Source: Begonia masoniana (taxonomy: Eukaryota; Streptophyta; Magnoliopsida; Cucurbitales; Begoniaceae). From it: 64,000 bases of DNA. The stretch is from NCBI GenBank assembly GCA_022432975.1, contig CM039514.1, forward strand, positions 12,136,810 through 12,200,809. Reading direction: 5' to 3'. This document shows, one piece after another, positions 35,509-47,220 of the stretch; positions within the stretch are counted from its first letter, which is position 1, and the number at the start of each line of letters is the position of its first letter. Below the pieces are notes generated by a model. It searched no databases. It saw only the letters and a program-made list of their open reading frames with translations, and was not told where the DNA came from. The position numbers and the translations under genes were made by a program.

Positions 35509-37866
35509 CTATTTTGGGGAGACGATGAGAACAGGATTGTTGCTCGTAGCTTTCATCGCAGCTATCTTCTCAAAGCGTTCCCAGACACCCTCTCGTTTTG
35601 ATTTGATTTCATTCTCACGAGCTTCGTCTTCCTGAAACTTGCTCAAACACTCCTCAAAAAGCTCGGGATCAGAATCTAAGAAGATCTTTAGAACATTTGA
35701 CGTCAGATTCTTGACTGCATTGTTCCAGTGCTTTTGTGAATTCCTCTCCAGAGAGGGAAAGATGATGGGTAATATTACTTTTCGATTTTGTTTGATCAGA
35801 TTCTCGATGTGATCGTTGTTCCACAAAAATAAAGCTCTTTCCGCGACCTGAAACAAAGACAAACACCCTAAAATAATGATAAAAAAACGAATCAAATGTT
35901 CTATTTCTCAATCTTTCTAACTTGCTCTGATAGATTGAAAGTTGAAAAGATTGAGAAAAATCAGATGAAGGAGGATTCCCCGAACGATGAAAATGGTATA
36001 GTTCATCAAAGTAGTAGTCTATATGATTGCTCAATACTAACAAATGAGAAGAGAACAATGAAACAATCAATTAAGAACATGTATATTTCCACATGGGCAA
36101 CAAAAACTTTAGAAAAGGATAACTTAGCAAAGTCAAATCCGCGACAAAGAAAGAGAAGTCCATCTTTTCAGTCACGTTTAAAAGATTTCGGCTTCAGGCT
36201 TTTCATATTCTTCTTGTCAGCAACAGAAAAATACTTCAAACACGTCAATAACTATATGACAAAGAACTCTCCAATACCAAAACTTTCACAAATTTTACAT
36301 TTTTTGTATTTATGTTCTTCGTATAATTATGTTATAACATGAAATGATCTGAAGTCGGATTCAGCTATGCTTTAACCACAGACAAAATTTACGGAGAGTT
36401 ACATTCAAGCACGCTTTAAAGCACTATACTTTCTGTCCAATTACATCCGAAGATATAGTGATCATTCTGCTTTTCGATATGAGATTGATATAAAGTGTGA
36501 TTCTCAACTCAAATAACTAATTTTCTATGAAAACGCAAAAAAAAAAAAAAAAAAAAAAAAAAAGTAGTTTTTAACTTGAAGCAAAACATTTAAGACTGTT
36601 CTTGATCGTCATTAGAGACAGCAAAAACAAATGGTAAAGAAAGAAGCTGCCTACCTGAAAATGTGAACTGCTCAAACAACGTCCAATCTGGCGAAACAAA
36701 GGTACGACGCAGCGCTGAAACTCTGAAGGCTGAGTTGCTTCTAAAATTTCTTCCAATTCACCTAAAAACATGACCTCCTTAGAACTATTCGTAACAGGCC
36801 AATATTTTAATATACCTCTTATTATTGTGTCAGCAAGCTTGCAATCTTTCTCAACAAATTGTGTAATGCAGTGAGACAATTGCTGGTGGTACATCGATAT
36901 GCACTTGCATTTGTGTAGCGGAATCAGAGCTCGAACAAGGAAGAGTTTGTGCTCTTCTTTCAGGGGAAGAGCAAATCCATTGATTATACTGCCCAATATC
37001 TCTAACAACTCAGCAATCCCATTGTGCTTCTCGGTTTCGAAAATGAAACGATAGAAGACGTTATTGATTGATTTTCTGATGAATGGTCGATGGGCCATAA
37101 ATTTCCCATAAATACGATGAAGAACTGTTTTCAAATATTCTCTCTCCCTAGGATCCTCAGAATCGAAAAGATCCAACAGCCTAACGATGAAAGAGTGGTC
37201 GACGTATCTCTTCGCCAACTTTGCATCTGTGTCGGGAGATGCCACGAATCTGAGTAGGAACTCGTATACAACTTGTAAGTGGGGCCAAGAAGGATCCATC
37301 GAGGGTTCTTCCTCTTCCAAATCAAAGCCTTCTAAAACCTTGTTTTCTCGAGGGGGAGAACTGAGTGTCCGAAACAAGTTTAAGGATACCATCTTTACAA
37401 TCCCTTGAATGGCATTCTCAGACAGTTTTCCATTTGCCGAAGCAACATAGTCGACAAGCTCCACCAGAGTCTGCCGTTTGATTTCCTTTTCCTTGAGATT
37501 GTTCGAAGGGTCAGAGAAGTCGAAGACAACACAACACATGTTTAGCTTTTCAATAAACAGATTTTGCTTCTCTGAGTTTGAAACATCTCTAAAACTAGGC
37601 AGTGCCTCATAAGGAGAAGATCCAAAATTGCCATTCGACTTTGAATTCAGAGAATGATGAAGATTATCACCATGATTCAATCCTGGATTTGAAGCAGTGA
37701 AATTAACATCAGAAACAGGCGTGCTAGAAAATTGGTTTACGACTGAATGACCGGTTCTTGAACTTGTAGAGGCACTCGAAGAAGAGGTAGAAATCACCCC
37801 ACCTTCACGATTTCCAGATGACGTAGAGTTCTTTCGTGGAAGCCTGTTGAGTATTTGCTTAATCAT
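35509..37866 (-). CDS. PP2A regulatory subunit B' (B56 family)
   Basis: B56 subunits bind the PP2A scaffold-catalytic core and select substrates; they are built of HEAT-like repeats. Two coding exons on the minus strand, 37866-36655 (1212 bp) and 35847-35509 (339 bp), give 516 residues, the normal plant length. The N-terminus [12 protein letters not shown] is typical of the plant B' gamma/eta/theta/zeta group, followed by a Ser-rich variable segment to about residue 85. The conserved core includes [27 protein letters not shown] (given here only as landmark [13 protein letters not shown]), [38 protein letters not shown] and, in exon 2, [10 protein letters not shown] and WNNAV. The 807-bp intron (35848-36654) contains a long A-tract. 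No defect was found. Confidence 0.95.
36538..36563. repeat. Poly(A) tract in the PP2A B' intron
   Basis: About 25 consecutive A on the plus strand, equal to T on the coding strand. Confidence 0.9.
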
Positions 37867-38700
37867 AACTCTTATAACAAATATAAAACTTCCTTTTCTG
37901 TAATGAAGTACCCAAACCTGCTTAAGATCTTTTAGACAAAACAGGTTCAGTCATATCAGCCAGATAGATCTTCCAATTAGAAAGGTGAATCCCAAATGCA
38001 ATACAGAAAGATTCAAGGTAGAAGGATAAGTCCAATGAAGACAGAATAAACCACATGTGATTTGAAACTTCAGTTATTACAGAGAACTGTCTATTCCACG
38101 AAGTTACTCCAAACCCACTTCCAATTGAAACGGTAGCTTCTCATTTTCATCAATCAACACAAGTATTACTCGATTTTTCCCAAAGAAATTGAATTTTTCA
38201 GATAGTTCTTCAAAGATGAATGGAGCAAGTAGAAACCAGAAACTTGAGTTTCTCCCTTCGAAAACCACAAATTAGTAGGCGATGTCGAACATTCACCTCC
38301 CTCTACGTCGCTTCTCGCCCACTACTTTTCTTCCGCTCCACCAAAATTAGCAACCTAAAACAGCAGGGAAAAAAACAGAATAAGATCTGGGTATGATCTA
38401 CATAACCCACCGAAGATTCTCCAAACCGAGCAGCCCCTCAAAAAGTAAAAAAAAAAAAAAACAAAAACAAAAAGAGGAGCGAATCAAAAGGAACCACTAA
38501 AGAATCAAAAGAATGTATAGATTTGGATTCGTACTGGTACAGAAAAGCTCGGCTGCTAACAGTGGAGAGAGAGCGTGCGTGGGGAGCGGAGGAAGAAGAA
38601 AGAGGATCCGAACGCAACAATCTCTGGCTGTAGTCCTTGTAGTTTTTGTTGTCGATGATTGATGTTTGTTCTTTCTTCTTCTTTTTCTTTATTTAATCTT
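37867..38700 (-). promoter_or_regulatory. 5' leader and promoter region of the PP2A B' gene
   Basis: On the minus strand the segment about 38640-38430 is TC-rich ('ctctctcc', long T runs), typical of a plant 5' leader. An intron within the 5' UTR between there and the ATG is likely, with candidate acceptor sites near 37900-37930. I could not fix the start site. Confidence 0.4.
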
Positions 38701-38819
38701 TATTAATTAAAATTTCAAAATAAATATACTATAAATCCTTTCCTTTGATTTTTTTTTTTTTTTGACAAAACAAATCTCCAAATTTTAAACCTTATCATTA
38801 CTTTGAATTTTTCATATTA

Positions 38820-39990
38820 AGAATTTTGATCTCAACTTAGGCGGCCTACACTAAGATTTCTATTAAAATTTTAAACATTAAGACTACATTATTTAATATA
38901 TATTATATATTAAAATTGTATATATAATCAAAAGATACACTAGTGTTCTCCGATCAATTACGAATGTTTAGTTTTTAGATAATATTTTTCGAAGTTCAAA
39001 TTGCAAAAATTCGGAGAGAAGCTAAAATACCCGCCACTGACACCTGGAGATTCTCGCATATGTTCAAACACTCGAATTCTAGCTATAAAGTTTAAATTGT
39101 TAATGGTTAAAATACTAAGATTTATTTTATTAAAAAAAATTAAGATCTAAATAGCCACTAAATCCTAAAGATTGAACCACTAGTATTAAAAAAATCACAA
39201 TTATATTTGAAATTAAATATATAGGTTTAACAATTAATAAGTAAGAAAAAAACATTTACTTATATAATATTAATAGAGCAAATATTCTTTCATTGCTTCT
39301 TGTCAACATGGTTGATTTCAAGGTTGGCATCTTAGATTAAAATAATTTAATTACCGACCTTTATTGACTAATTGTAAATTAAGAGCGGGATCGAACCGAT
39401 CCTAATTAAAGTAGAACCCGAAAAGTTTTACATATTTTTCTGTCATTCATTGAACGATAAATCATTAGATTGAATACGAATACATTACTCAAATAATATA
39501 TCTGCGAGATAAAATTGAGTAAAATTTCGAAGCTAAAATGAACCAAAATTAAATCGATTCAAACTTTAGTTTGGTTTTGATTCCTATTTTTTAAAAATCA
39601 AACATGTGTAGTAGGGGTGTACAAAACCGGATTGAAACTACGATTTTAACCGGAACTGCAATTTTGGTCCAAGTTTGGTCTAATTTGCCCACCAAAGCAA
39701 CTTATTCTTATTCCAAATTATCAAGACCTATGGTCCACGATTCTGGGGGTAGAAATTGTGAAAACTGAATTAAACCGTGGGTCAAAAATTTGACTCAAAA
39801 ACCGATTAAAATCCGACCTAAAACCATAAAAAAATCAGTCCATACCCTAAACCGACTCCAAACTCGACCCAAAGTCCAAAAAATCGACCTAAAAAGAATA
39901 AAAATGTAAATAATGTAATTTATTTTAAATTTGAAATTAAACCAAAACCAAATCAAAATTGAACTATGAAACACAGTCGGTTCTGGAATC
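38820..39990. repeat. Intergenic repeat, copy 1
   Basis: Shares long stretches with copy 2 (40310-40964 continuing at 46082-46550). Landmarks: 'ttgatctcaacttaggcggcc' near 38828, 'gaacgataaatcattaga' near 39450, 'gtttggttttgattcc' near 39570, 'aggggtgtacaaaaccgg' near 39613. No coding capacity. Probably an old non-autonomous transposon or a segmental duplication. Confidence 0.7.
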
Positions 39991-40309
39991 CTATGGTTCC
40001 AACTCCAGAACCTTGGAACCGTGGGCTTCGATTTCGGGATGTAACCTGACCAAACCAAATCGCGCTCACCCCTACCGTATATAGCATGGGTTGAACATAG
40101 GGTTGAATTGAACCGGTCTAGTCTGATCAGACTCATATTTAACATTACTCGGTCGATATAGAACGGTTTCACACTCTCCACTTGGTCTTGGAGCAGCGCG
40201 TACGTGTGTCTCCTCTACTTCATCTAAGTTGCCTGTCACATACTCAAAACCATTGTTATTTTATTCTTTAATATTTTATTTTATTTTACGTTGAATTTTG
40301 AATTTTTTC
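39991..40309. other. Spacer between the two intergenic repeats
   Basis: AT-rich, no supported gene or RNA. Confidence 0.4.
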
Positions 40310-41199
40310 TTTGAAAATTTTGATTTCAACTTAGGTGGCCTACACTAAAAATTCTATTAAATTTAGATGATAGTTATTTAATGTATATTGTTAAAATTAT
40401 AGATATAATCAAAAGATGCACGAGCGCTCTAAGATCAAGTACGAAATTCAAATTGTAGAAACTCAGAGACACGCGAGAACGTCCCCTGCTAACACCTGAA
40501 GACCCTCGTGTATGCCCGAACACCTATTAATATAAATGCTAAATATAAAGTTTAATTGCTAACAATTAATAAGTTAATATTTGTTTTGTAAAAGAAAAAA
40601 GGTTAAAATCTAAATAACTATTGAATTCAAAAGCTAGAGTTCATAATGTACTTTTCTATTAAATTTCTTTTAACTGATAATATCACAATTAATCCACTAA
40701 TATTAAAAAAATCACAATTACATTGGAAATTAAATACATAGGTTTAACAATGAATTAGTAAGAAAAATATATGTTAATATAGCAAATATTCTTACATAGT
40801 CTTCTTGACAACATGGTTGATTTCAAGTTTGGCCTCTTAGATTAAAATAATTTAATTACTAGTCTTTATTGACTAATTCTAAATTAAGAGCGGAATCGAT
40901 CCCGATCCCAAATTAGAATAGAACCCGACAAGTTTCATATTTTGTAGTCATTTATTGAACAATGTGTAACACCCTTAATACTGTACCCGTATTTCCGTAT
41001 TATTTTTTTTTTTAAAACTTTAAAACTTGACGTTAAGCAGAATTGAAATCGAAACCGAAACCGGAATCGAAATCAAAATTCGTTTGGTAAATCATTTAAA
41101 ACATAAACTAAAACTATTTAATAAAACTTCAAAACATTTAAAAACCACGCAGAAGAAAGGGGGCAAAACTGTCCAGGCCCTGAAATTAGAGGCAGCGAC

Positions 41200-41345
41200 C
41201 AGTCCAGCGACTGGTCGCTGCATCGCTGCGCCGAGGCAGCGATCGATCTCTGCGCTGCAGCAGAGATCGATCGCTGCATTGCTTCATAGCACCAGCGATC
41301 GATCTCTGCTGCAGAGCAGAGATCGATCGCTGCACACAATGCAGC
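41200..41345 (-). repeat. Three consecutive hairpins in solo LTR B
   Basis: GCAGCGACCAGT..ACTGGTCGCTGC, then GCAGCGATCGATCTCTG..CAGAGATCGATCGCTGC, then a near-copy of the second. Stems are 12-17 bp and perfect or almost so. The array occupies the same relative place in the LTR (about 2.2 kb from its start) as the palindrome array in LTR A. Confidence 0.85.
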
Positions 41346-42276
41346 GATCCCCTCCTTCAAACACTCCAACACTTCATCGACAATTCTCCTCAACACTTCA
41401 TGCTTCACAAACACATCAATTAGCTCTCTGGAAATCTGAATTCCAGAGAGCAAAATCCTATTACATCACGCCTATACTCACAACAACGTTTCAAAATTTC
41501 AAACTTTCATCTCTCTGGAATCCGATTCCAGAGAGTAACCCCTTTTACAATTCTCTTCCACTTGCAGCGGACTTTACGAAATCCAACTGCATGGATAGCT
41601 CTAAAAAACCGAGCTTACCCGTACCAATCCCAAAACGAATCAAAACATTTCATAACGTTTATCAAAACAGTTTAAACCAAAGCCTTTTACATACAGTTAC
41701 CAAAACATTTTCTAACCCCTATCCAGATCCAAACAACTTAAAATACTCTATACAATTATCAATTCAAAATATCCCAAAATAACCCCAGAGTCCATACATA
41801 CATTGTAACGACCCCGGCCAGGAGCCGTCACGTGTTCGTATTCTTTCATTAATTGTTGCTTGACTTTTACTATTATTACATTAACTTACTATCTCTCAAC
41901 AGACTTTCACATTTAACATTTTTTTTTTTAACTGGCAATAGAAACGCAGAACCATTAAGGAAGACGAACCCTCTCGTGCCCGACTTCCCACGCCTCGTCG
42001 GCTCAACCCTCACAGAGTCGAGCGACTAGACTCGGTCATTGGCTTCTTGACAATTTCGGGAAAAGAGGAGGTGCCCTCAATTCTCTTAACATAATACCAC
42101 ACGGGTTTTGCATGGGTTGCATGCATTGACAACCCTCAGTAATTTAGTCGTCCGGTCATCACGTGCATTACGCGTGACTCGTTTAACATCGCCTAAAAGA
42201 AGACATCTTCCGGTGGGCACGTGGGCCTCGCGTGCTAAATTAAAATATCATCCGGTCGCTAAACGACAAAACACAT

Positions 42277-42590
42277 TTTACATCTTCTGGTGACGTCATC
42301 CGGAAGACTAAACCATCAAACAACTACCTTTCGGCATCTGCCGATGACGTCAGCCGGAAGACTAAACCATCAAAGAATTATCCTTCGGCATCTGCCGATG
42401 ACGTCAACCGGAAGACTAAACCATCAAACAATTACCCTTCGGCATCTGCCGATGGCGTCAGCCGGAAGACTAAACCATTAACAACTATTCTTTCGGCATC
42501 TGCCGATGACGTCAGCCGGAAGACTAAACCATCAACAGCTATTCTTTCGGCATCTACCGATGACGTCAGCCGGAAGACTACCTCTTCCAG
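42277..42590 (-). repeat. 54-bp tandem array with CATCTGCCGATGACGTCA motif
   Basis: About six units with motif starts near 42280, 42332, 42385, 42440, 42494 and 42548. Most hold TGACGTCA, the palindromic bZIP-type ACGT element, preceded by CATCTGCCGA. The same CTGCCGATGACGT string occurs in the Sirevirus LTRs. Confidence 0.9.
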
Positions 42591-43164
42591 CTTCCGTCTT
42601 ACGGTAGAGAACTCTAAATCATCAAACGACTCCTTCCAATAGAAAGAAAACACAACTCATTCAAAATGCATATAGCGGAAGACTTAAGCAACAGACCATT
42701 TATAAATCTATATAATCATTCCCTGACTCAGTGATCCACTAGACAGTTTCAAAGCTCAACGTTTTAAAATAATCTCATCCTACTTAAACTACCATATTCT
42801 TTAACATACTGTAACATAAGAGTTTTAACCAGGGGTCATAAATCGCCTCTCCAGTCCCGCACTGTCACCTTGAGCATCCTCCAGCAACCAGCCTTAAGCA
42901 TCTTCTTTGAACATAACATCCTCACCTGAACCTTCTTCACCTACACCATAAGGTTTAACTATAAGCCTAATGCTTAGTAAGGAATGCATGCTGACAGATA
43001 TACATGAGTACACAATTTAAAGAGACATAAGTTCATAAACCATTCTTCATTCACGTTCATCTTTATCATTTACATAACATGTATTAAGGCAGGGAACGAG
43101 GGAGGAAGACAGGGGTACATAGTCATTTGCCTATCGCGGCAGTCGTACATAATCATTTGCCTAT

Positions 43165-43410
43165 CGCGGCAATCATGATACATCACTCGGCCTCCCCAGT
43201 GGGAGAATTCGCGAGCCATACATATCATTAACTCGGCCTCCACCAGTGGGAGATTTCGCGAGTCGTACATATCATTAACTCGGCCTCCACCAGTGGGAGA
43301 TTTCGCGAGTCATACATATCATTAACTCGGCCTCCACCAGTGGGAGATTTCGCGAGTCATACATATCATTAACTCGGCCTCCACCAGTGGGAGAATTCGC
43401 GAGTCATGCA
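43165..43410 (-). repeat. 47-bp tandem array (five units)
   Basis: Units contain 'actcggcctccaccagtggg' followed by 'agatttcgcgagtc' and 'atacat'. A shorter repeat ('catttgcctatcgcggca') precedes them at 43120-43170. It lies between the two complementary landmarks of LTR C. Confidence 0.9.
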
Positions 43411-46400
43411 TAACATAGTCTTTCCCCGCTCTGCACTTAATCTTGGTTACATTTGCTTTTCATATTCTCAACTTAATCATAACAGGGACACAGTGCATAG
43501 ACATAAAGTTCATAGAGAGAAGTCATATCATGAGGACAAGTAAAACATCCTGTAACTTTACATTTACTTACACAACTTCTTCATATCGTGGAAATAACAA
43601 ATCATAGTCAATAAGCTAACATCTCAGTGATTTCCTAATACCCTTGCGGTGTAGGGCCCTAGTGGCCGGAAATCTTAATACATTCACTTACCTGGATTCC
43701 TTAGCAATCCGAGCTTCCTCTCTTTAACTTCTTCACCTAAAACATGTACATTACAGTAGTTAAAACAAAGTCCTAGTAGTCCTAATCATAAACCACCCCA
43801 GGATCTAATAGCTAAAGTCATTCCGATTCCTCTGTTTGACACACTGCAGTCCGAAATCCGAAACTAGGTGGACAGGTTTTACCATTGATTAAATCCGAGT
43901 TGGTTACTTAAAATGTTCAGAATCGATTCGGGATGACATTTCTACTCTCAGATTTTAAAAAAAAAGTCTCAAACTACTCGGCCACTGCTAAAAAAATCCG
44001 AACTCAGTGCCGAGCTGAAAACAGAGCTCTATTTACTAATGAATGACTACATTGTCCATTTCATACCTCGGGTGTGGATTTGCAGAGAAGAGCAAGCTCG
44101 AAACCAGCCGTCGGTAAAGGGAAGTTCTGGTAGCCGAGAGCAAGAACTTGGGAGAGAAGAAATCGCCGAGAGAGAATGTCGGCTACAGTGGTAATAAAAT
44201 GAAGTTTAAGGTTTCCATTTCCTATTTATACCTAATCCATCAATTCTAATTACTAAACTGCCACCCAACCTAGTTTTACTCAACTTGTAATAAATTTGTC
44301 TTAACATTAAATTTAAATCATAACGGTTAAATAAGAGGGTGACAATGAAAATAGTCAGAAAATCACCTGGCCGAAATGTCGGGTGTGACATACATCCCCA
44401 CGGGTCATATCGCGCCTCGACTACTCAGCGCACTCCCACGACCATCATCCATCAGCTGCCATCTACGTCAGGAGGAGGAACATCGTCCTCACCTGGCTCG
44501 ATGTCACCAAAGATATCACCTACACCATACAGACACCTATGAGATAATTAAATCTCAGTAAGCTACGTAAATGCAGATGCATGCGTGCAGATGTCATTCA
44601 GAAAACATGCATGACAGATTCAGATTACAAATTCATTACGTCGCAGACAGACAGATTGTCACCGAGACCTCGACCCACTAAATGGAGAGGGCCTATCCAG
44701 CGGTCGGACTACCCTTTCCACCTAGAGGGGGGGTACACGCTTGCAACACGCACAGCCGTGCCTGAGCCCCATCTCGCATGACCAGATACAGACAGATTAC
44801 ATTCATTCATTATAGAGGTTCGTTCATTTTCTTAAAATACATGCAGAAATTCGTTTTCATGACCTTTGAAATACGTGATGCATGAACAGATATGTGCATA
44901 ATATAACCGTGCGATAAACAAACAACGTGCATACCATCAAGACCGAAATTAAACTAACCTACAACAATTTAAACCTAACTACCCAACCAAAGCGAATTTA
45001 AAGCAAACATCTCTTCAGGGATCCTCGATACGACATCGAAGTATGGTGTAGACCAATTGGTCAGAGTAAGTCACGAAGACTTACCTTGGGCGCGCAGAAT
45101 CTCAATCTTCGTCCACGGGAGTCGTGTGTCTGAGGAAAACACGATATCCACCGTTAAAACCAATTTGAATTATAAACGTTCAAATTATAAAATCCTCAAC
45201 TAATGAATTTCCTAAATTCCAACTTAGCTAATCAAAGCATTTAGAACGTCAATTAAGGCTCGATAATCCGAAATCTCAATTAACGAGTTTTTCTCAAAAA
45301 ACCGGAAATTTACCAATTTTTAACTTTTTCACAAATTGATTTTTCTTCGTCCAATAACGTCAAATACGTTCAATACATACTTAATCACGGCTAACCTATT
45401 AATTACGAGCCCTAATTCGACATTTTTATCGAAACCCTAATCGAAACCCTAACGTTAAATCGACCTAAAACTTGGAATTTAACGCTCAAAGACCGAAGCT
45501 ACTTACCGAGGGTAGCGAGAGGAGGAGAAACCGTGAAGGACGGAGGAAGAACGAAGGTCGGACGAAGGTCGGATGTCGTGAGAACGCCGGCGGCCAGAGA
45601 GAAGTTTCTTCTCTGTTCGTGGGCGCCAGAGAGAAAAGAGAGAAGTGAGGAGAAAAAGAGAGATTTGTGTTATTTATTAATTTTGGTTTGCAAATTACCA
45701 TTTTGCCCTTCTTACTTAATTCTATTTGTTTCGTCCTTCGTTTCGTTAATCGTCCAACTATTCGGGATCATCAAATTTCCTAATTTCGCCAATAAGTCCA
45801 ATTAGTTACCAGAGATTTATTAAAACTATTCGTTCGCAATTTGGACCTCATTTACTATTTTTACTAAAACGTCAATTATATTACGATAAAGGTAATTACT
45901 CGGAATATAGCGTTACTCTTCCGAAAATTCCCGAAAATTTCTTAAAATTCCAATTGGTCGTTTGGATCGTAATGACGCTTTCATTTCGTAAATCGGACCT
46001 GATTTGACATATTCACAAAAAAATGCCACGTATATTAAAATGGTAATATAATATACAATTTCGTACAAGCCGGGTATTACACAATGAATCATTAGATATG
46101 ATACCAATACATGACTTAAATAACATATCTAATAGATAAAATTGAGTAAACATTCAAACCAAAATTGAACAAGTTGGATTTTGGTTCGATTCAAACTTTA
46201 GTTTGGTTTTGATTCCTATTTTTTAAAAACCAAACCTATATAGTAGGGGTGGGAAAAATTAAAATTGAACCGAAACCACTGTTTTAATCGGAACCACAGT
46301 TTCAGTCTCAGTTTGGTCCAATTTTGCCCACCAAATGAACTGATTCATGGGCCGGTTCACGGCTATGGAGGTCAAAATTTGTGAAAATTGAACCGAATTA

Positions 46401-46702
46401 TGGGTCAAAATTCGATCCAAAAAATGGTTAAAATCTAACCCAAAATCGTAAAAAAATGGTTCATACCCAAACCGGCTCCAACCCGACCCAAACTCCTAAA
46501 TCCATATCCAAAAACAATAAAAAAATTTAAATAAATTTTAATTTTTTTTAGGGAAATTACCGGTTTGAACCTCGAACTAACCGGTTTTTTCGATTCAAAC
46601 CTTGAAGTAAAAATTTTCACGATCCAAACCTTGAAGTATGGAAAAATTAACAAAACAAACCTCGGCGGAGTCCTATGACCATCCTCTGTGAATTTTGATG
46701 GA

Positions 46703-46925
46703 GAACGGACTGTCTCTTGCAAAACAGAGACAGTCCGTTCTAAAGATCGGACTGTCTCTATTTTGCAGAGACAGTCCGTTCACGAATTTTGCCTAGAACG
46801 GACTGTCTCTTCAATCAAGAGACAGTCCGTTCTCTAATTTTGCCTGGAACGGACTGTCTCTTCTATCAAGAGGCAGTCCGTTCCCCAAAACGGACTGTCT
46901 CTTGATAGAAGAGACAGTCCGTTTT
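46703..46925. repeat. Array of five perfect hairpins (plus a sixth split by Cassandra)
   Basis: Hairpins at 46703-46740, 46748-46778, 46796-46832, 46846-46884 and 46887-46925. All are variants of GAACGGACTGTCTCTT with its complement and loops of about 5-8 bases. A sixth with a changed stem (gaacggacggactctctt and aagaagagaccgtccgttc) has its arms at 46958-46975 and 47877-47895, separated by Cassandra. Two smaller cggtcacgaccg inverted repeats follow at about 48098-48155. Confidence 0.92.
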
Positions 46926-47220
46926 AGAATTTTGCTCGTTCTTTTAAATTAGGGCTAGAACGGACGGACTCTCTTTGTGACGACCCGTCTTTCAACGGAC
47001 TGATAAGGAACCACCCATTCTCCGCGGATCCTGGGGCTGACCTGGGCCGGAGGTGGGTAAAGCTCCGCGGATCCTGGGGCTGACCTGGGCCGGAGTGGTT
47101 TCTCCGTTGAAGCAGGGGCCGTTACAAAACCACATCGCTTGGGGAAGTACATGGAAATGAAACATATGTAAGAGATCCCTCCCAAGATAGCAAGAAGCGT
47201 TTTGGAGCTCAATTGACAAC

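Larger units (their letters stand above)
41804..44390 (-). mobile_element. Solo LTR C (2587 bp), TSD TACAT, nested in solo LTR B
   Basis: Minus strand start TGTCACACCCG (44390), end GGGGTCGTTACA (41804), flanked by TACAT (41799-41803 and 44391-44395). No coding domain. A TATA-like ggtataaatagg (plus 44221-44232, read on the minus strand) lies about 160 bp from its start. Two tandem arrays lie inside: 54-bp units (42277-42590) and 47-bp units (43165-43410). Its terminal 12 bases are identical to those of the Cassandra LTR end. Confidence 0.88.
40965..46081 (-). mobile_element. Solo LTR B, TSD CAATG, itself split by solo LTR C
   Basis: On the minus strand it starts TGTAATACCCGG (46081) and ends GGGTGTTACA (40965). 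CAATG flanks both sides (40960-40964 and 46082-46086). Net length is about 2.52 kb after removing LTR C and one TSD. No Gag or Pol. It shares with LTR A the duplicated start module, an AGGTAAGT donor-like site, the TACACCATAC/GTATGGTGTA pair and a hairpin array near its end. It interrupts the intergenic repeat copy 2. Confidence 0.85.
40310..46550. repeat. Intergenic repeat, copy 2, split by solo LTRs
   Basis: 40310-40964 matches 38828-39460 of copy 1, and 46082-46550 matches about 39460-39910. The solo LTR B sits exactly at the break. The match stops at about 46550, where 'gggaaattaccgg' begins, which I take as the left edge of the MULE. Confidence 0.7.

Noticed and set aside
35896..36342. 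148-aa frame opposite the PP2A B' gene
   Set aside because: It lies in the intron of that gene, on the other strand, with no recognisable motif.
41027..41782. 251-aa frame on the plus strand
   Set aside because: Lies entirely in solo LTR B and translates its hairpin array; no recognisable domain.
42290..42481. Short repetitive-protein gene
   Set aside because: The apparent protein repeat is only the translation of the 54-bp DNA repeat.
43165..43410. CRISPR-like array
   Set aside because: Units are tandem without unique spacers, in a plant retrotransposon LTR.
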